From: Hydractinia symbiolongicarpus
Lineage: Eukaryota; Cnidaria; Hydrozoa; Anthoathecata; Hydractiniidae
Length of the DNA: 64,000 nt
Direction: 5' to 3'
NCBI RefSeq assembly: GCF_029227915.1
Contig: NC_079878.1
Location: forward strand, 31,895,501 to 31,959,500
Shown here one piece after another: positions 38,618 to 49,850 of this stretch (position 1 is its first letter; each line of letters starts with the position of its first letter). The notes beneath the pieces were generated by a model. The model saw only the letters and a program-made list of their open reading frames with translations. It searched no databases and was not told where the DNA came from. The position numbers were made by a program, and so were the translations under genes.

Positions 38618-38744
38618 TAAAACGCATAAGACTTGTAGTTTTTAAAAATGTTTTCATTTTTGATGAGACGCTGAATAAAAGAAGTTTAATCGCCGTGGTG
38701 GTGAAAAAATAATTTAAAAAATCGTTCTGGAAATGAGTTTACTC
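38571..38744. repeat. Quasi-palindrome at the array flip
   Basis: Reading left from 38,617 and right from 38,698 gives the same 47 bases, from GTGGTGAAAA through the AT tract to AAATGAGTTTACTC. Beyond this the left side continues as the CCTGGG variant and the right side as the ACAGGG variant. Similarity between the sides then continues only at ordinary inter-monomer levels. The structure is therefore a hairpin-capable fold-back of diverged monomers, not a recent perfect palindrome. Confidence 0.85.
38618..38697. other. Orientation-switch junction with 80-nt spacer
   Basis: The left arm stops inside the GCCGGC palindrome, with the last matching bases TTAATCGCCG ending at 38,695. Bases TG at 38,696-38,697 match neither side. 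The reverse-oriented arm starts with GTGGTGAAAA at 38,698. In consensus coordinates the join is base 137 to base 59 reversed, so it is out of monomer phase. CACCAC at 38,612-38,617 and GTGGTG at 38,698-38,703 are the inner ends of an inverted repeat. The arms match perfectly for about 47 bp and then diverge. The spacer is satellite sequence. An assembly error in this repeat cannot be excluded from sequence alone. Confidence 0.92.
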
Positions 38745-41560
38745 ACAGGGTACTTTCTTTGTATACATTCGACTATGCGTGCCAAGCCCGGGATTTACGG
38801 GAAATCGCGGGTTTTCGTTTGCCGGCGAATAAACTTCTTTTATTCAGCGTCTCATCAAAAATGAAAACATTTTTAAAAACTGCAAGTCTTATGCGTTTTA
38901 GTGGTGAAAAAATAATTTAAAAAATCGTTCTGGAAATGAGTTTACTCACAGGGTACTTTCTTTGTATACATTCGACTATATGGGCCAAGCCCGGGATTTA
39001 CGGGAAATCGCGGGTTTTCCTTTTCCGGCGATTAAACTTCTTTTATTCAGCGTCTCATCAAAAATGAAAACACTTTTAAAAACTACAAGTCTCATGCGTT
39101 TTAGTGGAGAAAAAGTAATTTAAAAAATCGTTCGGGAAATGAGTTTACTCCCTGGGTACTTTCTTTGTATACTTTTGACTATACGGGCCAAGCCCGGGAT
39201 TTTCGAGAAATCGAGGGTTTTCGTTTGCCGGCGATTAAACTTCTTTTATTCAGCGTCCCATCAAATGTGAAAATATTTTTGAAAACTCCAAGTCTCATGC
39301 GTTTAGTGGTAAAAAAATAATATAAAAAATCGTTCGGGAAATGAGTTTACTCACAGGGTACTTTCTTTGTATACTTTTGACTATACGGGCCAAGCCCGGG
39401 ATTTACGGGAAATCGCGAGTTTTCTTTTGCCGGCGATTAAACTTCTTTTATTCAGCGTCTCATCAAAAATGAAAACATTTTTAAAAACTACAAGTCTTAT
39501 GCGTTTTAGTGGCGAAAAAATAATTTAAAAAATCGTTCCGGAAATGCGTTTACTCCCTGGGTACTTTCTTTGTATACTTTTGACTATACGGGCCGAGTCC
39601 GGGATTTAGGGAAATCGCATGTTTTCGTTTGCCGGCAATTAAACTGCTTTTATTCAGCGTCTCATCAAAAATGAAAACACTTTTAAAAAATACAAGTCTC
39701 ATGCGTTTTAGTGGTGAATAATTAATTTAAAAAATCGTTCGGGAAATGAGTTTACTCCCTGGGTACTTTCTTTGTATACTTTTGACTATGCGTGCCAAGC
39801 CCGGGATTTACAGGAAATCGCGTGTTTTCGTTTGCCGGCGATTAAACTTCTTTTATTCAGCGTCTCATCAAAAATGAAAACATTTTTGAAAACTACAAGA
39901 CTCATGCGTTTCAGTGGTGAAAAAAAAATTTAAAAAATCGTTCGGGAAATAAGTTTACTCCCTGGGTACTTTCTTTGTATACATTCGACTATACGGGCGA
40001 AGCCGGGATTTACGGGAAAACGCGGGATTTCGTTTGCCGACGATTAAACATCTTTCGTTAAGCGTCTCATCAAAAATGAAAACATTTTTGAAAACTACAA
40101 GTCTCATGCGTTTTAGTGGTGAAAAAATAATTTAAAAAATCGTTTGGGAAATGAGTTTACTCCCTGGGTACTTTCTTTGTATACTTTTGACTATACGGGC
40201 CGAGTCCGGGATTTACGGGAAAACGCGGGATTTCGTTTGCCGACGATTAAACCTCTTTCGTTAAGCGTCTCATCAAAAATGAAAACATTTTTGAAAACTA
40301 CAAGTCTCATGCGTTTTAGTGGTGAAAAAATAATTTAAAAAATCGTTTGGGAAATGAGTTTACTCCCTGGGTACTTTCTTTTTATACTTTTGACTATACG
40401 GGCCGAGCCCAGGATTTACGGGAAATCGCGGATTTTCGTTTGCCGGCGATTAAACTTCTTTTATTCAGCGTCTCATCAAAAATGAAAACATTTTTAAAAA
40501 CTACAAGTCTTATGCGTTTTAGTGGTGAAAAAATAATTTAAAAAATCGTTCTGGAAATGAGTTTACTCACAGGGTACTTTCTTTGTATACATTCGACTAT
40601 ACGGGCCAAGCCCGGGATTTACGGGAAATTGCGGGTTTTCGTTTTCCGGCGATTAAACTTCTTTTATTCAGCGTCTCATCAAAAATAAAAACACTTTTAA
40701 AAACTACAAGTCTCATGCGTTTTAGTGGTGAAAAAGTAATTTAAAAAATCGATCGGGAAATGAGTTTACTCCCTGGGTACTTTCTTTGTATTCTTTTGAC
40801 TATACGGGCCAAGCCCGGGATTTACGGGGAATCGCGGGTTTTCGTTTGCCGGCGATTAAACTTCTTTTATTCAGCGTCCCATCAAATATGAAAATATTTT
40901 TGAAAACTATAAGTCTCATGCGTTTAGTGGTAAAAAAATAATATAAAAAATCGTTCGGGAAATGAGTTTACTCACAGGGTACTTTCTTTGTATACTTTTG
41001 ACTATACCGGCCAAGCCCGGGATTTACGGGAAATCGCAGGTTTTCGTTTGCCGGCGATTAAACTTCTTTTATTCAGCGTCTCATCAAAAATGAAAACATT
41101 TTTAAAAACAACAAGTCTTATGCGTTTTAGTGGTGAAAAAATAATTTAAAAAATCGTTCTGGAAATGCGTTTACTCCCTGGGTACTTTCTTTGTATACAT
41201 TCGACTATACGGGCGAAGCCGGGATTTACGGGAAAACGCGGGATTTCGTTTGCCGATGATTAAACCTATTTCGTTAAGCGTCTCATCAAAAATGAAAACA
41301 TTTTTGAAAACTACAAGTCTCATGCGTTTTAGTGGTGAAAAAATAATTTAAAAAATCGTTTGGGAAATGAGTTTACTCCCTGGGTACTTTCTTTGTATAC
41401 TTTTGACTATACGGGCCGAGTCCGGGATTTACGGGAAATCGCGGATTTTCGTTTGCCGGCGATTAAACTTCTTTTATTCAGCGCCCATCAAATATGAAAA
41501 TATTTTTGAAAACTACAAGTCTCATGCGTTTAGTGGTAAAAAAATAATATAAAAAATCGT
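38704..41560 (-). repeat. 8-monomer HOR, about 1,621-bp period
   Basis: About 38,900-39,600 recurs at about 40,530-41,220. Shared states are TTTTCCGGCGATTAAACTTC (39,019 and 40,640), the GCGTCCCATCAAAT monomer (39,256 and 40,876), and GTTTAGTGGTAAAAAAATAA. Monomers with GGGAAAACGCGGGATTTCG and TTGCCGACGATTAAAC lie near 40,020 and 40,220. Confidence 0.75.
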
Positions 41561-43777
41561 TCGGGAAATGAGTTTACTCCCTGGGTACTTTCTTTGTATA
41601 CTTTTGACTATACGGGCCAAGCCCGGGATTTACGGTAAATCGCGGGTTTTCGTTTGCCGGCGATTAAACTTCTTTTATTCAGCGTCTCATCAAAAATGAA
41701 AACATTTTTAAAAACTACAAGTCTTATGCGTTTTAGTGGTGAAAAAATAATTTAAAAAATCGTTCTGGAAATGCGTTTACTCCCTGGGTACTTTCTTTGT
41801 ATACTTTTGACTATACGGGCCGAGTCCGGGATTTAGGGAAATCGCAGGTTTTCGTTTGCCGGCAATTAAACTGCTTTTATTTAGCGTCTCATCAAAAATG
41901 AAAACACTTTTAAAAAATACAAGTCTCATGCGTTTTAGTGGTGAAAAATTAATTTAAAAAATCGTTCGGGAAATGAGTTTACTCCCTGGGTACTTTCTTT
42001 GTATACTTTTGACTATGCGTGCCAAGCCCGGGATTTACGGGAAATCGCGTGTTTTCGTTTGCCGGCGATTAGACTTCTTTTATTCAGCGTCTCATCAAAA
42101 ATGAAAACATTTTTGAAAACTACAAGTCTCATGCGTTTTAGTGGTGAAAAAATAATTTAAAAAATCGTTCGGGAAATGAGTTTACTCCCTGGGTACTTTC
42201 TTTGTATACTTTTGACTATACGGGCCAAGCCGGAATTTACGGGAAATCGCGGGTTTTCGTTTGCCGGCGATTAAACTTCTTTTATTCAGCGTCTCATGAA
42301 AAATGAAAACATTTTTAAAAACTACAAGTCTTATGCGTTTTAGTGGTGAAAAAATAATTTAAAAAATCGTTCTGAAAACGAGTTTACTCACAGGGTACTT
42401 TCTTTGTATACATTCGACTATACGGGCCAAGCCCGGGATTTACGGGAAATCGCGGGTTTTTTGTTTTCCGGCGATTTAACCTCTTTCAATAAGCGTCTCA
42501 TCAAAAATGAAAACATTTTTGAAAACTACAAGTCTCATGTGTTTAAGTGGTGAAAAAATAATTTAAAAAATCGTTTGGGAAATGAGTTTACTCCCTAGGT
42601 ACTTTTTTTGTATACTTTTGACTATACGGGCCGAGTCCGGGATTTACGGGAAATCGCGGATTTTCGTTTGCCGGCGATTAAACTTCTTTTATTCAGCGTC
42701 CCATCAAATATGAAAATATTTTTGAAAACTACAAGTCTCATGCGTTTAGTGGTAAAAAAATAATATAAAAAATCGTTCTGGAAATGAGTTTACTCCCTGG
42801 GTACTTTCTTTGTATACTTTTGACTATACGGGCTGAGTCCGGGATTTAGGGAAATCGCAGGTTTTCGTTTGCCGGCAATTAAACTGCTTTTATTTAGCGT
42901 CTCATCAAAAATGAAAACATTTTTGAAAACTACAAGTCTCATGCGTTTTAGTGGTGAAAAAATAATTTAAAAAATCGTTCGGGAAATGAGTTTACTCCCT
43001 GGGTACTTTCTTTGTATACTTTTGACTATACGGGCCAAGCCGGAATTTACGGGAAATCGTGGGTTTTCGTTTGCCGGCGATTAAACTTCTTTTATTCAGC
43101 GTCTCATCAAAAATGAAAACATTTTTAAAAACTACAAGTCGTATGCGTTTTAGTGGTGAAAAAATAATTTAAAAAATCGTTCTGAAAATGAGTTTACTCA
43201 CAGGGTACTTTCTTTGTATACATTCGACTATACGGACCAAGCCCGGGAATCGCGGGTTTTCGTTTGCGGGCGATTAAACTTCTTTTATTCAGCGTCCCAT
43301 CAAATATGAAAATATTTTTAAAAACTATAAGTCTCATGCGTTTAGTGGTAAAAAAATAATATAAAAAATCGTTCGGGAAATGAGTTTACTCACAGGGTAC
43401 TTTCTTTGTATACTTTTGACTATACCGGCCAAGCCCGGGATTTACGGGAAATCGCGGGTTTTCGTTTGCCGGCGATTAAACTTCTTTTATTCAGCGTCTC
43501 ATCAAAAATGAAAACATTTTTAAAAACAACAAGTCTTATGCGTTTTAGTGGTGAAAAAATAATTTAAAAAATCGTTCTGGAAATGCGTTTACTCCCTGGG
43601 TACTTTCTTTGTATACATTCGACTATACGGGCGAAGCCGGGATTTACGGGAAAACGCGGGATTTCGTTTGCCGACGATTAAACCTATTTCGTTAAGCGTC
43701 TCATCAAAAATGAAAACATTTTTGAAAACTACAAGTCTCATGCGTTTTAGTGGTGAAAAAATAATTTAAAAAATCGT
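41560..43777 (-). repeat. First copy of a 2.82-kb (14-monomer) HOR
   Basis: About 41,560-42,660 recurs from about 44,385. Markers are GATTTACGGTAAATCGCGGG, TTGCCGGCGATTAGACTTC (42,059 and 44,883), GTTCTGAAAACGAGTTTAC and TCATGTGTTTAAGTGGTG (42,535 and 45,357). From about 43,250 the block instead resembles about 40,840-41,560. It includes the 10-bp deletion near 43,247. Confidence 0.75.
43240..43256 (-). repeat. 10-bp deletion inside a monomer
   Basis: GCCCGGGAATCGCGGG replaces the usual GCCCGGGATTTACGGG + AAATCGCGGG order, with 10 bases lost between two GGGA motifs. Replication slippage between the short direct repeats is the likely cause. I saw the deletion only once. Confidence 0.85.
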
Positions 43778-44390
43778 TTGGGAAATGAGTTTACTCCCTG
43801 GGTACTTTCTTTGTATACTTTTGACTATACGGGCCGAGTCCGGGATTTACGGGAAATCGCGGATTTTCGTTTGCCGGCGATTAAACTTCTTTTATTCAGC
43901 GTCCCATCAAATATGAAAATATTTTTGAAAACTACAAGTCTCATGCGTTTAGTGGTAAAAAAATAATATAAAAAATCGTTCGGGAAATGAGTTTACTCCC
44001 TGGGTACTTTCTTTGTATACTTTTGACTATACGGGCCGAGTCCGGGATTTACGGGAAATCGCGGATTTTCGTTTGCCGGCGATTAAACTTCTTTTATTCA
44101 GCGTCCCATCAAATATGAAAATATTTTTGAAAACTACAAGTCTCATGCGTTTAGTGGTAAAAAAATAATATAAAAAATCGTTCGGGAAATGAGTTTACTC
44201 CCTGGGTACTTTCTTTGTATACTTTTGACTATACGGGCCGAGTCCGGGATTTACGGGAAATCGCGGATTTTCGTTTGCCGGCGATTAAACTTCTTTTATT
44301 CAGCGTCCCATCAAATATGAAAATATTTTTGAAAACTACAAGTCTCATGCGTTTAGTGGTAAAAAAATAATATAAAAAATCGTTCGGGAA
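43778..44390 (-). repeat. Three nearly identical consecutive monomers
   Basis: Three adjacent units starting at about 43,778, 43,981 and 44,184 carry the same rare set: GGGCCGAGTCCGGGATTTAC, ATCGCGGATTTTCG, GCGTCCCATCAAATATGAAA, GTTTAGTGGTAAAAAAATAA and AATATAAAAAATCG. They look the same apart from occasional bases (the first unit begins after GTTTGGG, the others after GTTCGGG). This is the most homogenised single-monomer run in the window and belongs to a right-arm-only subfamily. Confidence 0.85.
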
Positions 44391-46210
44391 ATGAGTTTAC
44401 TCCCTGGGTACTTTCTTGGTATACTTTTGACTATACGGCCAAGCCCGGGATTTACGGTAAATCGCGGGTTTTCGTTTGCCGGCGATTAAACTTCTTTTAT
44501 TCAGCGTCTCATCAAAAATGAAAACATTTTTAAAAACTACAAGTCTTATGCGTTTTAGTGGTGAAAAAATAATTTAAAAAATCGTTCTGCAAATGCGTTT
44601 ACTCCGTGGGTACTTTCTTTGTATACTTTTGACTATACGGGCCGAGTCCGGGATTTAGGGAAATTGCAAGTTTTCGTTTGCCGGCAATTAAACTGCTTTT
44701 ATTTAGCGTCTCATCAAAAATGAAAACACTTTTAAAAAATACAAGTCTCATGCGTTTTAGTGGTGAAAAATTAATTTAAAAAATCGTTCGGGAAATGAGT
44801 TTACTCCCTGGGTACTTTCTTTGTATACTTTTGACTATGCGTGCCAAGCCCGGGATTTACGGGAAATCGCGTGTTTTCGTTTGCCGGCGATTAGACTTCT
44901 TTTATTCAGCGTCTCATCAAAAATGAAAACATTTTTGAAAACTACAAGTCTCATGCGTTTTAGTGGTGAAAAAATAATTTAAAAAATCGTTCGGGAAATG
45001 AGTTTACTCCCTGGGTACTTTCTTTGTATACTTTTGAATATACGGGCCAAGCCGGAATTTACGGGAAATCGCGGGTTTTCGTTTGCCGGCGATTAAACTT
45101 CTTTTATTCAGCGTCTCATCAAAAATGAAAACATTTTTAAAAACTACAAGTCTTATGCGTTTTAGTGGTGAAAAAATAATTTAAAAAATCGTTCTGAAAA
45201 CGAGTTTACTCACAGGGTACTTTCTTTGTATACATTGGACTATACGGGCCAAGCCCGGGATTTACGGGAAATCGCGGGTTTTTTGTTTTCCGGCGATTTA
45301 ACCTCTTTCATTAAGCGTCTCATCAAAAACGAAAACATTTTTGAAAACTACAAGTCTCATGTGTTTAAGTGGTGAAAAAATAATTTAAAAAATCGTTTGG
45401 GAAATGAGTTTACTCCCTAGGTACTTTTTTTGTATACTTTTGACTATACGGGCCGAGTCCGGGATTTACGGGAAATCGCGGATTTTCGTTTGCCGGCGAT
45501 TAAACTTCTTTTATTCAGCGTCCCATCAAATATGAAAATATTTTTGAATACTACAAGTATCATGCGTTTAGTGGTAAAAAAATAATATAAAAAATCGTTC
45601 GGGAAATGAGTTTACTCCCTGGGTACTTTCTTTCTATACTTTTGACTATACGGGCTGAGTCCGGGATTTAGGGAAATCGCAGGTTTTCCTTTGCCGGCAA
45701 TTAAACTGCTTTTATTTAGCGTCTCATCAAAAATGAAAACACTTTTAAAAAATACAAGTCTCATGCGTTTTAGTGGTGAAAAATTAATTTAAAAAATCGT
45801 TCGGGAAATGAGTTTACTCCCTGGGTACTTTCTTTGTATACTTTTGACTATGCGTGCCAAGCCCGGGATTTACGGGAAATCGCGTGTTTTCGTTTGCCGG
45901 CGATTAGACTTCTTTTATTCAGCGTCTCATCAAAAATGAAAACATTTTTGAAAACTACAAGTCTCATGCGTTTTAGTGGTGAAAAAATAATTTAAAAAAT
46001 CGTTCGGGAAATGAGTTTACTCCCTGGGTACTTTCTTTGTATACTTTTGACTATACGGGCCAAGCCGGAATTTACGGGAAATCGCTGGTTTTCGTTTGCC
46101 GGCGATTAAACTTCTTTTATTCAGCGTCTCATCAAAAATGAAAACATTTTTAAAAACTACAAGTCTTATGCGTTTTAGTGGTGAAAAAATAATTTAAAAA
46201 ATCGTTCTGA
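44385..46210 (-). repeat. Second copy of the 2.82-kb HOR, then a 1.02-kb repeat of part of it
   Basis: The copy matches 41,560 onward until about 45,700. The segment around 44,700-45,100 then recurs about 1,016 bp later (TTGCCGGCGATTAGACTTC at 44,883 and 45,899; GGGCCAAGCCGGAATTTACG at 45,046 and 46,061). A 5-monomer duplication is thus layered on the 14-monomer one. Confidence 0.72.
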
Positions 46211-49030
46211 AAATGAGTTTACTCACAGGGTACTTTCTTTGTATACATTCGACTATACGGACCAAGCCCGGGATTTACGGGAAATCGCGGGTTTTTTGTT
46301 TTCCGGCGATTTAACCTCTTTCATTAAGCGTCTCATCAAAAATGAAAACATTTTTGAAAACTACAAGTCTCATGTGTTTAAGTGGTGAAAAAATAATTTA
46401 AAAAATCGTTTGGGAAATGAGTTTACTCCCTAGGTACTTTTTTTGTATACTTTTGACTATACGGGCCGAGTCCGGGATTTACGGAAAATCGCGGATTTTC
46501 GTTTGCCGGCGATTAAACTTTTTTTATTCAGCGTCCCATCAAATATGAAAATATTTTTGAAAACTACAAGTCTCATGCGTTTAGTGGTAAAAAAATAATA
46601 TAAAAAATCGTTCGGGAAATGAGTTTACTCCCTGGGTACTTTCTTTGTATACTTTTGACTATACGGGCCAAGCCTGGGATTTACGGTAAATTGCGGGTTT
46701 TCGTTTGCCGGCGATTAAACGTCTTTTATTCAGCGTCTCATCAAAATTGAAAACATTTTTAAAAACTACAAGTCTTATGCGTTTTAGTGGTGAAAAAATA
46801 ATTTAAAAAATCGTTCTGGAAATGCGTTTACTCCCTGGGTACTTTCTTTGTATACTTTTGACTATACGGGCCGAGTCCGGGATTTAGGGAAATCGCAGGT
46901 TTTCGTTTGCCGGCAATTAAACTGCTTTTATTCAGCGTCTCATCAAAAATGAAAACACTTTTAAAAAATACAAGTCTCATGCGTTTTAGTGGTGAAAAAT
47001 TAATTTAAAAAATCGTTCGGGAAATGAGTTTACTCCCTGGGTACTTTTTTTGTATACTTTTGACTATACGGGCCAAGCCCGGGATTTACGGGAAATCGCG
47101 GGTTTTCGTTTGTCGGCGATTAAACTTCTTTTATTCAGCGTCTCATCAAAAATGAAAACATTTTTAAAAACTACAAGTCTTATTCGTTTTAGTGGTGAAA
47201 AAATAATTTAAAAAATCGTTCTGGAAATGAGTTTACTCCCTGGGTACTTTCTTTGTATACTTTTGACTATACGGGCCAAGCCGGGATTTACGGGAAATCG
47301 CGGGTTTTCGTTTGCCGGCGATTAAACTTCTTTTATTCAGCGTCTCATCAAAAATGAAAACATTTTTGAAAACTACAAGTCTCATGCGTTTTAGTGGTGA
47401 AAAAATAATTTAAAAAATCGTTCGGGAAATGAGTTTACTCCCTGGGTACTTTCTTTGTATACTTTTGACTATACGGGCCAAGCCGGAATTTACGGGAAAT
47501 CGCTGGTTTTCGTTTGCCGGCGATTAAACTTCTTTTATTCAGTGTCTCATCAAAAATGAAAACATTTTTAAAAACTACAAGTCTTATGCGTTTTAGTGGT
47601 GAAAAAATAATTTAAAAAATCGTTCTGAAAATGAGTTTACTCACAGGGTACTTTCTTTGTATACATTCGACTATACGGACCAAGCCCGGGATTTACGGGA
47701 AATCGCGGGTTTTTTGTTTTCCGGCGATTTAACCTCTTTCATTAAGCGTCTCATCAAAAATGAAAACATTTTTGAAAACTACAAGTCTCATGTGTTTAAG
47801 TGGTGAAAAAATAATTTAAAAAATCGTTTGGGAAATGAGTTTACTCCCTAGGTACTTTTTTTGTATACTTTTGACTATACGGGCCGAGTCCGGGATTTAC
47901 GGAAAATCGCGGATTTTCGTTTGCCGGCGATTAAACTTTTTTTATTCAGCGTCCCATCAAATATGAAAATATTTTTGAAAACTACAAGTCTCATGCGTTT
48001 AGTGGTAAAAAAATAATATAAAAAATCGTTCGGGAAATGAGTTTACTCCCTGGGTACTTTCTTTGTATACTTTTGACTATACGGGCCAAGCCTGGGATTT
48101 ACGGTAAATTGCGGGTTTTCGTTTGCCGGCGATTAAACGTCTTTTATTCAGCGTCTCATCAAAATTGAAAACATTTTTAAAAACTACAAGTCTTATGCGT
48201 TTTAGTGGTGAAAAAATAATTTAAAAAATCGTTCTGGAAATGCGTTTACTCCCTGGGTACTTTCTTTGTATACTTTTGACTATACGGGCCGAGTCCGGGA
48301 TTTAGGGAAATCGCAGGTTTTCGTTTGCCGGCAATTAAACTGCTTTTATTCAGCGTCTCATCAAAAATGAAAACACTTTTAAAAAATACAAGTCTCATGC
48401 GTTTTAGTGGTGAAAAATTAATTTAAAAAATCGTTCGGGAAATGAGTTTACTCCCTGGGTACTTTTTTTGTATACTTTTGACTATACGGGCCAAGCCCGG
48501 GATTTACGGGAAATCGCGGGTTTTCGTTTGTCGGCGATTAAACTTCTTTTATTCAGCGTCTCATCAAAAATGAAAACATTTTTAAAAACTACAAGTCTTA
48601 TTCGTTTTAGTGGTGAAAAAATAATTTAAAAAATCGTTCTGGAAATGAGTTTATTCCCTGGGTACTTTCTTTGTATACTTTTGACTATACGGGCCAAGCC
48701 GGGATTTACGGGAAATCGCGGGTTTTCGTTTGCCGGCGATTAAACTTCTTTTATTCAGCGTCTCATCAAAAATGAAAACATTTTTAAAAACTACAAGTCT
48801 TATGCGTTTTAGTGGTGAAAAAATAATTTAAAAAATCGTTCTGGAAATGAGTTTACTCACAGTGTACTTTCTTTGTATACATTCGACTATACGTGCCAAG
48901 CCCGGGATTTACGGGAAATCGCGGGTTTTCGTTTGCCGGCGATTAAACTTCTTTTATTCAGCGTCTCATCAAAATTGAAAACATTTTTAAAAACTACAAG
49001 TCTTATGCGTTTTAGTGGTGAAAAAATAAT
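46210..49030 (-). repeat. 7-monomer HOR in tandem, about 1,420-bp period
   Basis: About 46,030-47,440 recurs at about 47,450-48,860. Shared private states are AAGCCTGGGATTTACGG with GTAAATTGCGGG (46,670 and 48,090), TTAAACGTCTTTTATTC, CATCAAAATTGAAAAC, GGAAAATCGCGGATTTTCG and TCTTATTCGTTTTAGTGG (47,179 and 48,597). The copies look very similar, so the event is recent relative to monomer divergence. Confidence 0.84.
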
Positions 49031-49850
49031 TTAAAAAATCGTTCTGGAAATGCGTTTACTCCCTGGGTACTTTCTTTGTATACTTTTGACTATACGGGCC
49101 GAGTCCGGGATTTAGGGAAATCGCAGGTTTTCGTTTGCCGGCAATTAAACTGCTTTTATTCAGCGTCTCATCAAAAATGAAAACACTTTTAAAAAATACA
49201 AGTCTCATGCGTTTTAGTGGTGAAAAATTAATTTAAAAAATCGTTCGGGAAATGAGTTTACTCCCTGGGTACTTTTTTTGTATACTTTTGACTATACGGG
49301 CCAAGCCCGGGATTTACGGGAAATCGCGGGTTTTCGTTTGTCGGCGATTAAACTTCTTTTATTCAGCGTCTCATCAAAAATGAAAACATTTTTAAAAACT
49401 ACAAGTCTTATTCGTTTTAGTGGTGAAAAAATAATTTAAAAAATCGTTCTGGAAATGAGTTTACTCCCTGGGTACTTTCTTTGTATACTTTTGACTATAC
49501 GGGCCAAGCCGGGATTTACGGGAAATCGCGGGTTTTCGTTTGCCGGCGATTAAACTTCTTTTATTCAGCGTCTCATCAAAAATGAAAACATTTTTAAAAA
49601 CTACAAGTCTTATGCGTTTTAGTGGTGAAAAAATAATTTAAAAAATCGTTCTGGAAATGAGTTTACTCACAGTGTACTTTCTTTGTATACATTCGACTAT
49701 ACGTGCCAAGCCCGGGATTTACGGGAAATCGCGGGTTTTCGTTTGCCGGCGATTAAACTTCTTTTATTCAGCGTCTCATCAAAAATGAAAACATTTTTAA
49801 AAACTACAAGTCTTATGCGTTTTAGTGGTGAAAAAATAATTTAAAAAATC
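48160..49850 (-). repeat. 4-monomer HOR, about 810-bp period
   Basis: About 48,160-48,960 recurs at about 48,970-49,770. CATCAAAATTGAAAACATTT, TTTGTCGGCGATTAAAC, TCTTATTCGTTTTAGTGG and TTTACTCACAGTGTAC all repeat with the same offset. It overlaps the end of the 1,420-bp HOR. Confidence 0.8.

Larger units (their letters stand above)
1..38695 (+). repeat. Left satellite arm, about 203-bp monomers, forward orientation
   Basis: This arm is an uninterrupted head-to-tail array of about 190 monomers. Landmarks recur every 201-204 bp: TTTTTGATGAGACGCT, TTTAATCGCCGGCAAACG, GTATAGTCAAAAGTATAC and a T-rich tract followed by CACCACTAAAACGCATGAGA. I call this orientation forward. Adjacent monomers usually differ at several positions, while monomers a few units apart can be nearly identical, which is the sign of higher-order repeats. 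Variants private to this arm include CACTAAAGCCCATGAGAC with GTAGTATTTAAAAATACT, TTAACTTTTCACCAC with CGCTTGAGAC, and GATGATAGGCTGAATAAAA. No unique DNA or gene interrupts it. The array continues past the left edge of the window. Confidence 0.97.

Noticed and set aside
1-38695. Dozens of minus-strand open frames of 60-132 codons, with a few on the plus strand, as protein genes
   Set aside because: All are reads of the same monomer. The unit is 203 bp (not a multiple of 3), the frames stop at the AT tract or shift frame in the next copy, and the predicted peptides change with neutral-looking monomer variants. No start context, intron or unique sequence supports a gene.
38571-38744. Palindrome of a DNA transposon or terminal inverted repeat element at the flip
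   Set aside because: Both sides are ordinary satellite of different variants. There is no target-site duplication, no transposase frame and no non-satellite interior.
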